Part shown: positions 33,351-41,765 of the stretch, piece by piece
How positions within the stretch are numbered: the stretch's first letter is position 1
Layout: each line of letters starts with the position of its first letter
Source: Amycolatopsis taiwanensis DSM 45107
GTDB taxonomy: Bacteria; Actinomycetota; Actinomycetes; Mycobacteriales; Pseudonocardiaceae
DNA: 64,000 nucleotides
NCBI RefSeq assembly: GCF_000519205.1
Contig: NZ_JAFB01000027.1
Coordinates: 81,915 to 145,914 of the forward strand
Direction: 5' to 3'
Notes under the pieces: generated by a model
Told to the model about the DNA's origin: nothing
Database searches by the model: none
The model's input: the letters and a program-made list of their open reading frames with translations, nothing else
Made by a program: the position numbers and the translations under genes

Positions 33351-35237
33351 GTGAGACTTCAACCGAGGCAGCAGCTCCTCGATGTGTGGCGGGCCTTGAC
33401 GGCCACCGCATACCCCAACCGCAAGTGGGAATGGAACGGCCGGGCAGAACCCAATTCGGTCGGCGACGCCGAGCAACTGCTCTGCCTGCTCTACCCGGCG
33501 ACCGAGCTGAGCAGCCTCGCGCTCGACCGGCCGGACGCGATGGCCTCCGACGTGCAGAACACCCTCAAGGATTTAGGCGATCCGATCCGCATCCCACAGG
33601 TCGTGATCGACGTGATCGCCGACTATGTCGCCCGGTACACCGACGAGGACGGCGAGCCGGAATTCGGTGGCGGGAGCTATCTGCGCACCCACGGCGCCGG
33701 CCCGGTCCCGGAAGACGGCCCACCTGAGCTCAGTGCGGACCAGCGGAAGCTCGGCATCGTCGACTCGTACTCGATGTCGGTGACCCTGTGCCTTGCGGCG
33801 CTGGGCTTCCTGAGCGTTTTCGACCAGTCGGTTCGCCGGGCGGACCTCAAGAGCCGGGTGAAGGACCTCCAGGCATCGATCGGCAAGCGGCTGACCTCGG
33901 CCATGATCGGCCTGTTGCGGAGCTTCACGGTGCAGGCCGCCGAGCCGGACAGCGAAGTCGCCCGCGCCATGATCAGCACGGTGAACCAGACCGGCGCGCC
34001 CGAACACATCGTGCTGGAGGAGCTGCGCACCAGGCTGGCCGGGTTGCGTACCCGTCTGCGGGACGACGTGCGGATTGGTATCGACCGCGAGACGGTCGAC
34101 CTGGACAATGACAACCTGGTGTTCGAGTGCGGCTGGAGCTGGGGAATCGCCCACAACGCCAAGCCGGTCGAAATCAACCTCGACGAAGCCGGCCTGGACG
34201 TGAAACCACGGATCTGCGACCAGGACGGTATCGCCGACGCCCGGCCCTACCTGTACTCGACCGTGGTCGCGCTGGACGGCATCAACGACCTGTTGTCCGC
34301 CCGTACCGCCGAACTCGGGTTGCTCAACGACGCCCAGGTGCGGCTGGCCGAAGCACTCCGGATCCGGTGGACCCTGACCCAGCGCTACTGGTCCACCATC
34401 GCGCGGTTCGGTGACCAGCAGTGGCCGCTGGAGGACGTTCCCTGGCGCACGTCCGACGGTGAGGAGTCCGACTACTTCAGTCTGCTGGTGTCCGCGGTGC
34501 TGGTGCAGGATCTGCAGGACCGGCAGGCCACCGACGACGACCTGAACCGGGCCGTGTCGGTGTTCGAATCGCTGGCGGAGCGCGGCCGGATCACCCGCCG
34601 GGTGATGACGACGGACCCCAACGTGCAAATGCATGTGCCCGGTGTCCAGATGCGGTTGGGCGGCACCGAAACGATCGGTCCTCAGCTGTACTGGTCGGTG
34701 GCGGATTTCGCGCCATTGTTGCTGAAGCGGACGCTGCAGGCGGCCCGGCTCTCAGGCAACGTGACGGCACGCAACCGGCTTCTGCGGCTCGCCGAGACGA
34801 CCATGGAGCATCTGGCCAGGCGCCAGATCCGCCAGGGGCCGGCGACGGGGTTGTGGGATGATCCCAGCGAGGTCCTGTTCCCGTACGACGAACGCAAACC
34901 CGAGGAAGCCCCGTCCTGGTACCTCACCGAACGAGTGATCGAAGCGCTGGTGGCGGCGGCTCGCATGTTCGCCGAACAGCCGCTGCGCAGCGCGGCGGTG
35001 ATCGTCCGGACCCACGACCTGCTCAACGAGGCCGAACATCTGCTGAACCAGGAGTTGCTCAGTGCCGACGCGACCGCCGCGGTCCGCAGCAAGCTCGGCG
35101 AGATCGAGGCGAAGCTCGTCCGGGCGAGGAACGTGGTCAACGACCGGCCGGGCACGGCCAACGCGCTGACCGTGGACGCGCTGCTCAAACTCGACCAGAT
35201 CGCCATCGGGCACGACGACGCGTCCAGGAGCTTCTGA
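33351..35237 (+). CDS. SCO2524-family protein, function unknown
   Basis: A 628-residue soluble, largely helical protein of the SCO2524 family. It begins MRLQPRQQLLDVWRAL, with a conserved-looking WEWNGR...SVGDAEQLLCLLYPATEL block near residues 30-65, and an alpha-helical repeat-like middle (350-560) reminiscent of toroid or barrel repeats (SDYFSLLVSAVLVQDL; SWYLTERVIEALVAAARMF). GTG at 33351 has GAGG 8 bp upstream; GTG at 33342 is the alternative. It is followed 2 bp later by the variant P-loop gene. No catalytic motif is recognised. Confidence 0.8.
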   Translation: MRLQPRQQLLDVWRALTATAYPNRKWEWNGRAEPNSVGDAEQLLCLLYPATELSSLALDRPDAMASDVQNTLKDLGDPIRIPQVVIDVIADYVARYTDEDGEPEFGGGSYLRTHGAGPVPEDGPPELSADQRKLGIVDSYSMSVTLCLAALGFLSVFDQSVRRADLKSRVKDLQASIGKRLTSAMIGLLRSFTVQAAEPDSEVARAMISTVNQTGAPEHIVLEELRTRLAGLRTRLRDDVRIGIDRETVDLDNDNLVFECGWSWGIAHNAKPVEINLDEAGLDVKPRICDQDGIADARPYLYSTVVALDGINDLLSARTAELGLLNDAQVRLAEALRIRWTLTQRYWSTIARFGDQQWPLEDVPWRTSDGEESDYFSLLVSAVLVQDLQDRQATDDDLNRAVSVFESLAERGRITRRVMTTDPNVQMHVPGVQMRLGGTETIGPQLYWSVADFAPLLLKRTLQAARLSGNVTARNRLLRLAETTMEHLARRQIRQGPATGLWDDPSEVLFPYDERKPEEAPSWYLTERVIEALVAAARMFAEQPLRSAAVIVRTHDLLNEAEHLLNQELLSADATAAVRSKLGEIEAKLVRARNVVNDRPGTANALTVDALLKLDQIAIGHDDASRSF

Positions 35238-35239
35238 CC

Positions 35240-36157
35240 ATGCTGGTTTTCGCGGTTTCCGACAAGGGCGGCACCGGCCGCTCGGTCACCGGGTGCAATC
35301 TCGCCTATCACCTGGCGCAGGAGCGCGACGTCGCGTATCTGGACTTCGACTTCGGCTCGCCCACCGCCGGCGCGATCTTCGAGATTCCCAACCTGGACCG
35401 GGGAATCGCCCGTAACAAGGGCCTGGGGCTGCACTCCTACATCGAGGGGCGGACGACCGCGCCCAACCAGGTCGACATCTGGCGGGTGTCCGACCGGCAG
35501 GACCTGCGCTCGCGCCAGTCCAAGGCCGGGCGGTTGGTGTTGTTCCCCGGCGATCAGGGCGGCGCCGAATTCTCCAGTCAACCGGACCGGGTGAAGCGCT
35601 GCGCGGATCTGTTCAGCAAGCTGGACCGGGAGTTCGAGATCTGCGTCGTCGACCTGAGCGCCGGCCGGTCGCATGCGGTGCAGATGGCGCTCAGGGCGAC
35701 CGCGCTGTCCGCGCTGAGCTCCATCACCGCCCGCTGGCTGGTGTTCCACCGGTGGACCCGGCAGCACATCGTGGCCGCGGCCGGACTGGTCTACGGCGAT
35801 CGAGGTCTGCTCGAGGTGGGGGAGGGCGCGGGACATGCGCGCGATCCGCTGCTCAACTCGATCCGGTTCGTGCGCACCGCCGTGCCCGACCTCGACGTCG
35901 ACCCGGGCACCACCACCACGGCGCAGGCCAGTTGGTTGAGCACGTGCAATGGTGAGCTGAAGAAGCTCGCCGAACGGCACAAGGCCGGCAACAGCGCGCT
36001 GCTCGGTGAAACGCCGATGGAGCCGGTCCTGCAATGGCGCGAACAGGTGATCTCGGACGTCGACGTCTCGAAGGAGATCGCGAACCCTCGTACCATCGAG
36101 GCCTTCCGTGATCTGGCCAAACGTCTGATGAACCCCGTTGTGTGGGAAGGACTATGA
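35240..36157 (+). CDS. SCO2523-family variant P-loop (ParA/MinD-like) protein
   Basis: A 305-residue deviant-Walker ATPase relative. The P-loop is F-A-V-S-D-K-G-G-T-G-R-S at residues 4-15: the signature Lys before G-G is kept, but the second Lys of K-G-G-x-G-K-S is Arg. The switch I-like strand is YLDFDFGSPTAGAIFEI and the Walker B region is FEICVVDLSAGRSHA, as in MinD/ParA proteins that dimerise on membranes or DNA. Nucleotide hydrolysis may be lost or weakened. Its stop overlaps the next gene (ATGA). A scaffold or positioning role within the SCO2521-2525 system is inferred. Confidence 0.82.
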   Translation: MLVFAVSDKGGTGRSVTGCNLAYHLAQERDVAYLDFDFGSPTAGAIFEIPNLDRGIARNKGLGLHSYIEGRTTAPNQVDIWRVSDRQDLRSRQSKAGRLVLFPGDQGGAEFSSQPDRVKRCADLFSKLDREFEICVVDLSAGRSHAVQMALRATALSALSSITARWLVFHRWTRQHIVAAAGLVYGDRGLLEVGEGAGHARDPLLNSIRFVRTAVPDLDVDPGTTTTAQASWLSTCNGELKKLAERHKAGNSALLGETPMEPVLQWREQVISDVDVSKEIANPRTIEAFRDLAKRLMNPVVWEGL

Positions 36158-37161
36158 GCGCACTGGACTCCGCCGTCTACACCGAAGCGACCGAACAGGA
36201 CAAGGTCAAGCGCGTTGCGCTGTCCCACCTGTCCATTGAGGTCGGCCACCTCTACATGGAGGACATCCGCCGCGGCGAGGCCCGGATCCGCACCCAGTTC
36301 GAGCAGGTGGCGCCCTGGGTCGCCGCGGCGACGGCGGCGGTGTCGGCCGAGGTACGTGCGATCGGGACCGAGCGGCCCAGGGTCAGCACCTGCTTCCTGA
36401 TCGACGACTATTTCCGCAACGACACCGATCCCCGGGAAGTCATCGAGAATCTCGTCGAGATCGCGAAGCAGTCCGGGATCACCATCGACTACCTGGCACG
36501 GGAAGCCGCGTGCTGCGTCGCCGGCGACGTCAACGTCGCCGAACTCACCGCGGCCATGCTGTTGCCGGAGCCACCGCCCGGCACCGACGGCGGCCGGCCG
36601 CCGCTGGCGACCAGCGGCTGGTTGTGCAACGGCGAACGGTCCTACCCTGCCGATTCGGACCAGGCCATGCAGGTCGGGCCGTGGCGGCCACCCGAGGAGT
36701 TCGGCAAGCGCAACCATTCGATCTTCCTCGACGTCGAGTTGTGGAAGGAAAAGCAGGAGGTCGTCGGTGGCACGCTGACCACCTGGCGACAGTGGTCCTG
36801 TCCATTCCTCGCCTCGGTGTGGCAATTGCTCCGGCTCGGCATGCTGCGCAATTACGGCGAGCCGGTGGCCCAACCACAGCGGTGGGACGCGGACGTGCCG
36901 TGGCCGGAGAACTGGCACGACCTGCCGCCGGTGATCCAACTCAATCCGCGTGCGACGCCGTTCGCGGCGTTTCGGTCGGTCTCGATCCTGCCGAAGACCT
37001 ACCTGCAGATCGAGCACGCGGTTGACGTGATTCTCAAGCATCTCGAACTGGACGAGGCCGTCGTCCGCCAGGTGATCGAGCGGGGCGGCGAGGTCGGCCT
37101 GACCGTGCCGGCGAAGGTCACCGACCGGATCTCCCACGTGTTCTTCGACGGTGATCGCTGA
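36154..37161 (+). CDS. SCO2522-family protein, function unknown
   Basis: A 335-residue soluble protein that starts at an ATG overlapping the SCO2523-like stop (ATGA). Visible features are LSHLSIEVGHLYMEDIRRGE near the N-terminus, STCFLIDDYFRND and IDYLAREAACCVAGD in the middle, and WSCPFLASVWQLLRLGMLR. CFLIDDYF and REAACC are acidic/cysteine-bearing patches that could be catalytic, though no known active site is matched. It directly abuts the next gene (no spacer), so the operon is tightly coupled. Confidence 0.78.
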   Translation: MSALDSAVYTEATEQDKVKRVALSHLSIEVGHLYMEDIRRGEARIRTQFEQVAPWVAAATAAVSAEVRAIGTERPRVSTCFLIDDYFRNDTDPREVIENLVEIAKQSGITIDYLAREAACCVAGDVNVAELTAAMLLPEPPPGTDGGRPPLATSGWLCNGERSYPADSDQAMQVGPWRPPEEFGKRNHSIFLDVELWKEKQEVVGGTLTTWRQWSCPFLASVWQLLRLGMLRNYGEPVAQPQRWDADVPWPENWHDLPPVIQLNPRATPFAAFRSVSILPKTYLQIEHAVDVILKHLELDEAVVRQVIERGGEVGLTVPAKVTDRISHVFFDGDR

Positions 37162-38100
37162 ATGGTCATTCTCGGCGAGATCCGTACCTGCCTCCTGCAC
37201 AATTCACGGCCGTTGCCGAAAGCGGTCGTCGGTGAGCTGCTCGCGCTCAAGCCCGGCAAGCGGGTGCGGGTCACCGATCGTCCGGTCAATCTTTCGGTGT
37301 CCCCGGAGCTGGCCGTCGGTGTCGACTGCCGGCTGGCGAGCGAACCGTCCGCCAAGGCCCGTGGCATCGGCACGGTTCTTTCGCATGCGATGGTCACCGG
37401 TGGGGTGGTCCTGCAGGCCTCGGCGCGTGCCTGGCTGGCCCGGGCCACTTCCGACACCCGGCAGGGCTGGTCGCACTATGCGCGCCGGGTCGGCACCGTC
37501 GAAGTGATCGGCAAGGCGGGCACCGAACAACTCGCGCTCGGCCACCGGGCCGGGAATGCCGGCGGAGTGCTCGATCTCGGGGCGATCAGCGAGTATCTCC
37601 TGGACGTCGTGCAGATGCGGCCACAGCTTGATCACACGACCGCGATCCGTGCCCGTCCCACCTGCGTGCGCTGGACCGCGATGTCCGCAGAGGACGGCCA
37701 GACCGAACCAATGGTGCGCCTGCACGTGGAAGACGAGGTGTCGCGGACGATCGAGCTGGTGGTCACGGCGGACCAACTCGGCCTGGCGCAGCGGTTCTGC
37801 GAGGACGTCGCGTTGCACGACTGGCTGCTGACCACGCTCGGCAGCACCATCGAGCAGGCCGCACGCGTCGACGACGCTCGTACCGACATGCTGGCCGCGG
37901 CCGTGGAACGGTTGGTACATCTGTGGATGCCGGGCGCGCATGTCCATCCGGTGATGCAGACGCTGTGGGACAAGCTGGAACGGCAACCCGGATTCAGCCG
38001 GCAGTGGGGCGCGCAGGTGGCCCAGATCCGCGATCTGGTCGCGCTGCGGACGTTGAAGGCGCTCGAACAGGCCCGCCGGCGGGAAACCGCCGACTGGTAG
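37162..38100 (+). CDS. SCO2521-family protein, function unknown
   Basis: A 312-residue protein beginning at the base after the SCO2522-like stop. It opens MVILGEIRTCLLHNSRPLP and contains a beta-rich N-terminal half (VRVTDRPVNLSVSPELAVGV; GTVLSHAMVTGGVVLQASA) and a helical C-terminal half (LVHLWMPGAHVHPVMQTLWD). GEIRTCLLHNS recalls the first strand of small sensor or adaptor folds, but I recognise no enzyme. It is the last gene of the conserved set and converges on a channel-like membrane gene with a 4-bp gap. Confidence 0.78.
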   Translation: MVILGEIRTCLLHNSRPLPKAVVGELLALKPGKRVRVTDRPVNLSVSPELAVGVDCRLASEPSAKARGIGTVLSHAMVTGGVVLQASARAWLARATSDTRQGWSHYARRVGTVEVIGKAGTEQLALGHRAGNAGGVLDLGAISEYLLDVVQMRPQLDHTTAIRARPTCVRWTAMSAEDGQTEPMVRLHVEDEVSRTIELVVTADQLGLAQRFCEDVALHDWLLTTLGSTIEQAARVDDARTDMLAAAVERLVHLWMPGAHVHPVMQTLWDKLERQPGFSRQWGAQVAQIRDLVALRTLKALEQARRRETADW

Positions 38101-38104
38101 CGGT

Positions 38105-38938
38105 TCAGGTCCGGAACCAGCGCCGCACCAGCAGCGCGAAGAACACGCTCAACGACAGGTATCCGGTGTAACTTTCGATCACCAGCAGCACCCGCGCCGC
38201 ACCTGGCCAGGTGGCGGTGTCACCGGTGCCGAGCGGGTTGAGATAGTTGGCGAAGGACGTGTAGATGCTGTCGCTGACGGGTTGGCGTGCGACCAGCGCG
38301 ATGGCGACGCAGAACACGAGAAGCTGGGCCAGCACCCACAACAACAGGCGGTAGGGCTGGTAGCCGTATCCGCAGAGCGCGGACGAAATGGCGGCCATGG
38401 CACGGCCCCACCCCGGTTTGGCGGCGTGGTGACGGCAGCGTTCCTTGGCGAACAGGCAGTGGTCGCGTTTGACGTGCTGGTTGAGCAGAAGGTAGATGTC
38501 GGCGGCCCGTTCGAAGGCAAGCTCGGCGTGCAGCAACAGGCCGTCCGCTTCGCACGCGGTACCGACACGCTTGAACAGTTCGGCGAGCTGGGCGTTCTGC
38601 GCCTGGGTTTGCCGGAGCGGACCACGCGACTCCACTTCGGCGGCCATCAGCGCGGCGATCGTCGCTCGGCGGCGTTCGTCGGGGAGCGCGTCCCGTTGGT
38701 CGTCGTAGAGCTGGGCGAACACCAGGTTGTTGGGCAAGCGGGTACTCGGTGGGTGGTAGCGGTCGAGGACGACCGCGGTCTCGCGCTCGAACCGGTCGAG
38801 CAGAGCGCCTTCCTCGGCGCGCAGAGCATTCCGACGGAGTACGTCGTTGACGTACTCCAAATACCGATCGGCGCGCCGGGTGACCCGGATGATCGTGGAT
38901 TCCACGTAGTCGGGTGGTTCCGGCGAAAGCGCGGACAT
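38105..38938 (-). CDS. 2TM ion-channel-like membrane protein with helical N-terminal domain
   Basis: A 277-residue protein: about 170 residues of cytoplasmic helices (possibly TPR-like; LFKRVGTACEADGLLLHAEL), then a hydrophobic helix (YRLLLWVLAQLLVFCVAIAL), an extracytoplasmic segment with YTSFANYLNPLGTGD in the pore-loop position, and a second helix ending VFFALLVRRWFRT. This TM-loop-TM arrangement with a final R-R-W-F-R is like prokaryotic ion_trans_2/MscS-adjacent channel proteins; a canonical K+ filter (TVGYG) is absent. ATG at 38938 has GGAACG just upstream. It lies convergent to the SCO2521-2525 operon and may or may not belong to it. Confidence 0.6.
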   Translation of the reverse strand: MSALSPEPPDYVESTIIRVTRRADRYLEYVNDVLRRNALRAEEGALLDRFERETAVVLDRYHPPSTRLPNNLVFAQLYDDQRDALPDERRRATIAALMAAEVESRGPLRQTQAQNAQLAELFKRVGTACEADGLLLHAELAFERAADIYLLLNQHVKRDHCLFAKERCRHHAAKPGWGRAMAAISSALCGYGYQPYRLLLWVLAQLLVFCVAIALVARQPVSDSIYTSFANYLNPLGTGDTATWPGAARVLLVIESYTGYLSLSVFFALLVRRWFRT

Positions 38939-39126
38939 CGTTCCAGTGTTCAGGACGCGACGCATCGGCTAAAGGGGCTATTCGGCGGAGTCTGTTTGCG
39001 CCCTTGCTGAGAGCGCTTACAGACCTGCGCCGTAGGCGATGAACTTCGGAGCGGGTATGCGCTGTGCACCATGCCCGTGGGCGAGTTTCCGCCGATCTGG
39101 CCCCGGGTTCGGCGTGTTTTCGGCGG

Positions 39127-40098
39127 TCAGAGCCAGTCGCGGCGTTTGAAAACCGTGTACAGGGTGCCCGAGATGACCAGGATCGCGAGCGTGGACACCC
39201 AGAAGCCCCAGCCCTGGTCGAACCCGGGATAGGGGACGTTCTGGCCGTAGAACCCGGTGATCGCGGTCGGGACCGCGATGACGGCCGCCCAGCTGGTCAC
39301 CTTCTTCATGATCAGGTTGAGCCGGTTGCTCTGCAGGTTGAGCTGGGTCTCCCGGACGGTGGTGACCAGATCCCGCAGGGACTCCGTCCACTCCGACGCG
39401 CGCAGGACGTGGTCGTAGACGTCCTGGTAGTAGGGCGTCAGCGTGTTGTCGACGATGGTGAAGTCGCGGCGCATCAGCGCGTTGACGACCTCCCGCATGG
39501 GCAGTACCACCCGCCGCAGGGTCACCAGGCTCTTGCGCAGACGGAGTGAGCGGCGGTGCATGTCACCGTCGTCGAGCCGCTCGGCGAAGATCAGGTCCTC
39601 CAGCGCCTCGATCTCGTCGTCGAGTTCCTGAACGGCGTCGAAGTGACTGTCCACCACGTAGTCGAGCAGACCATGCACGAGGAATCCGACCCCGCTCTTG
39701 GCCAGATCGGCCGCCGAGTCCCAGCGGGTCAGCACCTCCCCGATGTCGAACCGTTCGTTCTTGCGCACCGTGACCAGCGCCCGCTCGGTGATGAACGCCG
39801 CCACCTCGTGTTTGACCAGCGCACCGGTTTCGGCATTCAGGCGTACGGCGTACGCGGTCAGGAACAGATGCGTGTCGTAGCGGTCGAGCTTGGCACGCTG
39901 ATGTTCGTGCATGGCGTCTTCCACCGCCAACCGGTGCAGGCTCAACTCCTCGCTGATCGTGGCCAGGTCGTCCTCGGTCGGCGAGCACATGTCCAGCCAC
40001 ACCGTGGCCGCCGGGTCATCGAGATAATCCGAAACATCTGCCGGCGGGAAATTCTCCGCTTCCAGGATCCCGTTGCGGTACAGCCGAGTACGTGCCAT
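39127..40098 (-). CDS. CorA-like Mg2+ transporter family protein (GQN variant)
   Basis: A 323-residue CorA-superfamily protein: cytoplasmic funnel domain with long helices (RRSLRLRKSLVTLRRVVLP), then two C-terminal transmembrane helices (TSWAAVIAVPTAITGFYG and WGFWVSTLAILVISGTLYTVF) and a basic tail KRRDWL. The pore-mouth signature of CorA is G-M-N; here it is Y-G285-Q286-N287, so Met is Gln. Selectivity filters with altered middle residues occur in ZntB-type relatives and could change ion preference. ATG at 40098 is inferred from homology (M-A-R-T-R-L-Y-R); no strong ribosome site is seen. Monocistronic. Confidence 0.85.
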   Translation of the reverse strand: MARTRLYRNGILEAENFPPADVSDYLDDPAATVWLDMCSPTEDDLATISEELSLHRLAVEDAMHEHQRAKLDRYDTHLFLTAYAVRLNAETGALVKHEVAAFITERALVTVRKNERFDIGEVLTRWDSAADLAKSGVGFLVHGLLDYVVDSHFDAVQELDDEIEALEDLIFAERLDDGDMHRRSLRLRKSLVTLRRVVLPMREVVNALMRRDFTIVDNTLTPYYQDVYDHVLRASEWTESLRDLVTTVRETQLNLQSNRLNLIMKKVTSWAAVIAVPTAITGFYGQNVPYPGFDQGWGFWVSTLAILVISGTLYTVFKRRDWL

Positions 40099-40109
40099 GG
40101 CTGCACAGG

Positions 40110-40515
40110 CTAGCGGCTCCGACGGCCCGGCCGGCTCAGCGCACCGCCCTCCGCGATGTTTGTCCGCCGATGGGCAAAAGCTGCCGGTTTGCTCTGCAAT
40201 CGCTGTCGACCATGCGGAACCCTTGGCAGGCTCCCGGTTTCGAACAGGGTCACAGCGCCCTCGACCACGCGGTAGACGGGACGGCCGGCCACCGCGAACA
40301 CGGCGGCGGGTAGGACGACCGGCAGGGCGAGCGCGGAAATGGCGAGGACGGCCGGGGCGTCGCGGAGCCAGCCTCGGCGACGGACCGGGTTGAACAGGCA
40401 CCCCACCGCACGTCGGTCCACACGAGCCAGCGCATGACCGGCCGGACGCCGTGCTCGCGCATCACGCGGCGGAAGACGCCGTCGGTGTCATGCGAGGAGA
40501 TCAGGCCGGCACGGA
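40110..40515 (-). pseudogene. Remnant of a DUF1353-like protein (N-terminally truncated, frameshifted)
   Basis: One frame reads SSHDTDGVFRRVMREHGVRP and RWLVWTDVRWGA (about 40505-40410), which resembles the H-D...D-x-x-F-x-x-V-M-R-E...V-R-W-G-A core of DUF1353 proteins. The continuation RRRGWLRDAPAVLAISALAL with a hydrophobic helix lies in another frame (40380-40280), so there is at least one frameshift. The beginning of the gene is missing: it stops where a 34-bp tandem repeat starts. The family call is from memory of motif spacing, hence moderate confidence. Confidence 0.45.
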
Positions 40516-40516
40516 C

Positions 40517-40584
40517 TTGGGACTTTTGCCTCTATACGGCAAGATAAGATTTGGGACTTTTGCCTCTATACGGAAAGATAAACT
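40517..40584 (+). repeat. Tandem 34-bp direct repeat containing DevR/DosR-like boxes
   Basis: Two copies (40517-40550 and 40551-40584) match at 31 of the first 32 positions. Each starts TTGGGACTTTTGCCTC and ends CTATACGGMAAGATAAR. The GGGACTTTTGCCTC part (40519-40532 and 40553-40566) agrees at 11 of 14 positions with the mycobacterial DosR box GGGACTWWAGTCCC. A promoter-like TTGGGA, 18 bp, AAGATA arrangement also recurs in each copy. Two units only, so this is not a CRISPR. It lies 200 bp upstream of a secreted-protein gene. Confidence 0.65.
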
Positions 40585-40785
40585 GAACCTACGGTTTGGG
40601 TAGTCCGGCGCCGTCACACTGGGGCGATGGAATTGTTGTTGCCCCACAACTCAAACGCCGGGCGTTCAATGCCCGGACTGATCGCGTTCGATCATTTAGC
40701 TGGGCGCCGTCCTCTCGATGGCAGAGGCTCGGCAAAAGGAAAATGAAATGTGAATCATCAATCTCTGACTTGCATAGAGGTTGCC

Positions 40786-41268
40786 ATGTTCAAACGACTG
40801 ATATCCGTGGTTGCCGCGGGAGTGCTCGCGCTGTTAGGACTCAGCGCTGTTCCTGCGCAGGCTTCGCCGGGTCCTACTCACAACCTCACCCCGGCGAGCT
40901 CCTCCTCTCCGCGTGCTTCTCGCATTGCACTGCATGCCAATCCCCTCGCGTCAACGGATTACTCCTGCAATACTCCTGTCACGTTCTTCACCTACCAGGA
41001 GTGCGCAACGACCACCGTTCCGGCGGGGGAAAGTCTTTGGCTTAGCGTCTATCTTTCGAGCGACGTCACAGCCGGTGATTTCAACATAGATGACGCTTCC
41101 GGCACGATACTCGGCGTTTCTCCCACGGTCTATGCAGGCCCTGGGGATATAATGACGCAGGTCTGGACGAACAACACGGGTGCCGATGCCTTCGTGATCG
41201 TATGGGGGAGTTCGGACGGCGCATTGCAGTCCGGAACAATGAATGGAGCGTATTCGGTGATGCCCTGA
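40786..41268 (+). CDS. Small secreted protein, function unknown
   Basis: A 160-residue protein with a Sec signal peptide (basic M-F-K-R, hydrophobic LISVVAAGVLALLGL, cleavage after V-P-A-Q-A-S-A type site near residue 27). The mature part is Ser/Thr/Asn-rich, with only two cysteines (DYSCNTP, YQECATT) that could form a disulfide, and a predicted beta fold (SLWLSVYLSSDVTAGDFNID). Base composition is less GC-rich than neighbours. AGAGG lies about 8 bp before the ATG. A GC hairpin (CCGGGC / GCCCGG, 40658-40676) and the 34-bp repeat are upstream. No family is recognised. Confidence 0.7.
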   Translation: MFKRLISVVAAGVLALLGLSAVPAQASPGPTHNLTPASSSSPRASRIALHANPLASTDYSCNTPVTFFTYQECATTTVPAGESLWLSVYLSSDVTAGDFNIDDASGTILGVSPTVYAGPGDIMTQVWTNNTGADAFVIVWGSSDGALQSGTMNGAYSVMP

Positions 41269-41396
41269 CCGGGTTTCGGGCCAGGACTGCGCCATGGAGA
41301 CAAGTCCGAGTACTGTGGGGCCCGGGAGCACGGGCTTACCTGGCCCCGCAAGCGACTTCATCGCCACCAAGGCCGGCCACGCCAACAGCCGCCGGC

Positions 41397-41520
41397 GACC
41401 CGGGAGTTGCGGGAGTTGGTGCGTCACCGGGCGAGCTGGTCGCGCTGTGCTCGGGGGTGAAGTCGTCGGTGCACGCAGTGCTGGCCAAGGCCCCGTTGGG
41501 CGGGCTCGGACGTGACCGGG
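41397..41520 (+). pseudogene. IS110-family transposase fragment
   Basis: Two frames together give TRELRELVRHRAS, then (frameshift) ELVALCSGVKSSVHAVLAK, which matches the middle of IS110/IS1111 DEDD transposases (typically ATRELRELVRHR..LV.LRSG.K..VHAVLAK). Both ends are missing and no inverted repeats are seen, so it is a short relic of a former insertion. Confidence 0.65.
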
Positions 41521-41552
41521 TGCATAGTGAGGCGGCGGGAGGATGAGGTATC

Positions 41553-41765
41553 TCATTGGTCCACCGCCGTCCACTCCGGCCGCGCAACCTCGACGCGGCT
41601 GTCCTCGTAACCGGGACCCGGCGGGTTGCCGACGTGCTCGGTGAGGCGCCGCCGAGCCTTCGCGGCCGTGTCATACGGACCGTGGTAGGAGATCGTCCCG
41701 TTTGGACGGACAACGACGGCGCGGTAGAGGACGTCGCCCTCGTACTGGCGTGCGTAGCGGCTCAC
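41553..41765 (-). CDS. Small protein of unknown function
   Basis: A 70-residue basic protein beginning with GTG (GGAGG 7 bp upstream): V-S-R-Y-A-R-Q-Y-E-G-D-V-L-Y-R-A-V-V-V-R, then a PNGTISYHGPYDTAAKARRR segment that looks like a small beta-hairpin plus helix. It overlaps the end of a coding remnant upstream (GTGA), so it was the second gene of an operon whose first gene is broken. No family recognised. Confidence 0.55.
   Translation of the reverse strand: MSRYARQYEGDVLYRAVVVRPNGTISYHGPYDTAAKARRRLTEHVGNPPGPGYEDSRVEVARPEWTAVDQ

Noticed and set aside
40517..40584. Possible CRISPR array
   Set aside because: Only two contiguous copies without spacers and no cas genes.
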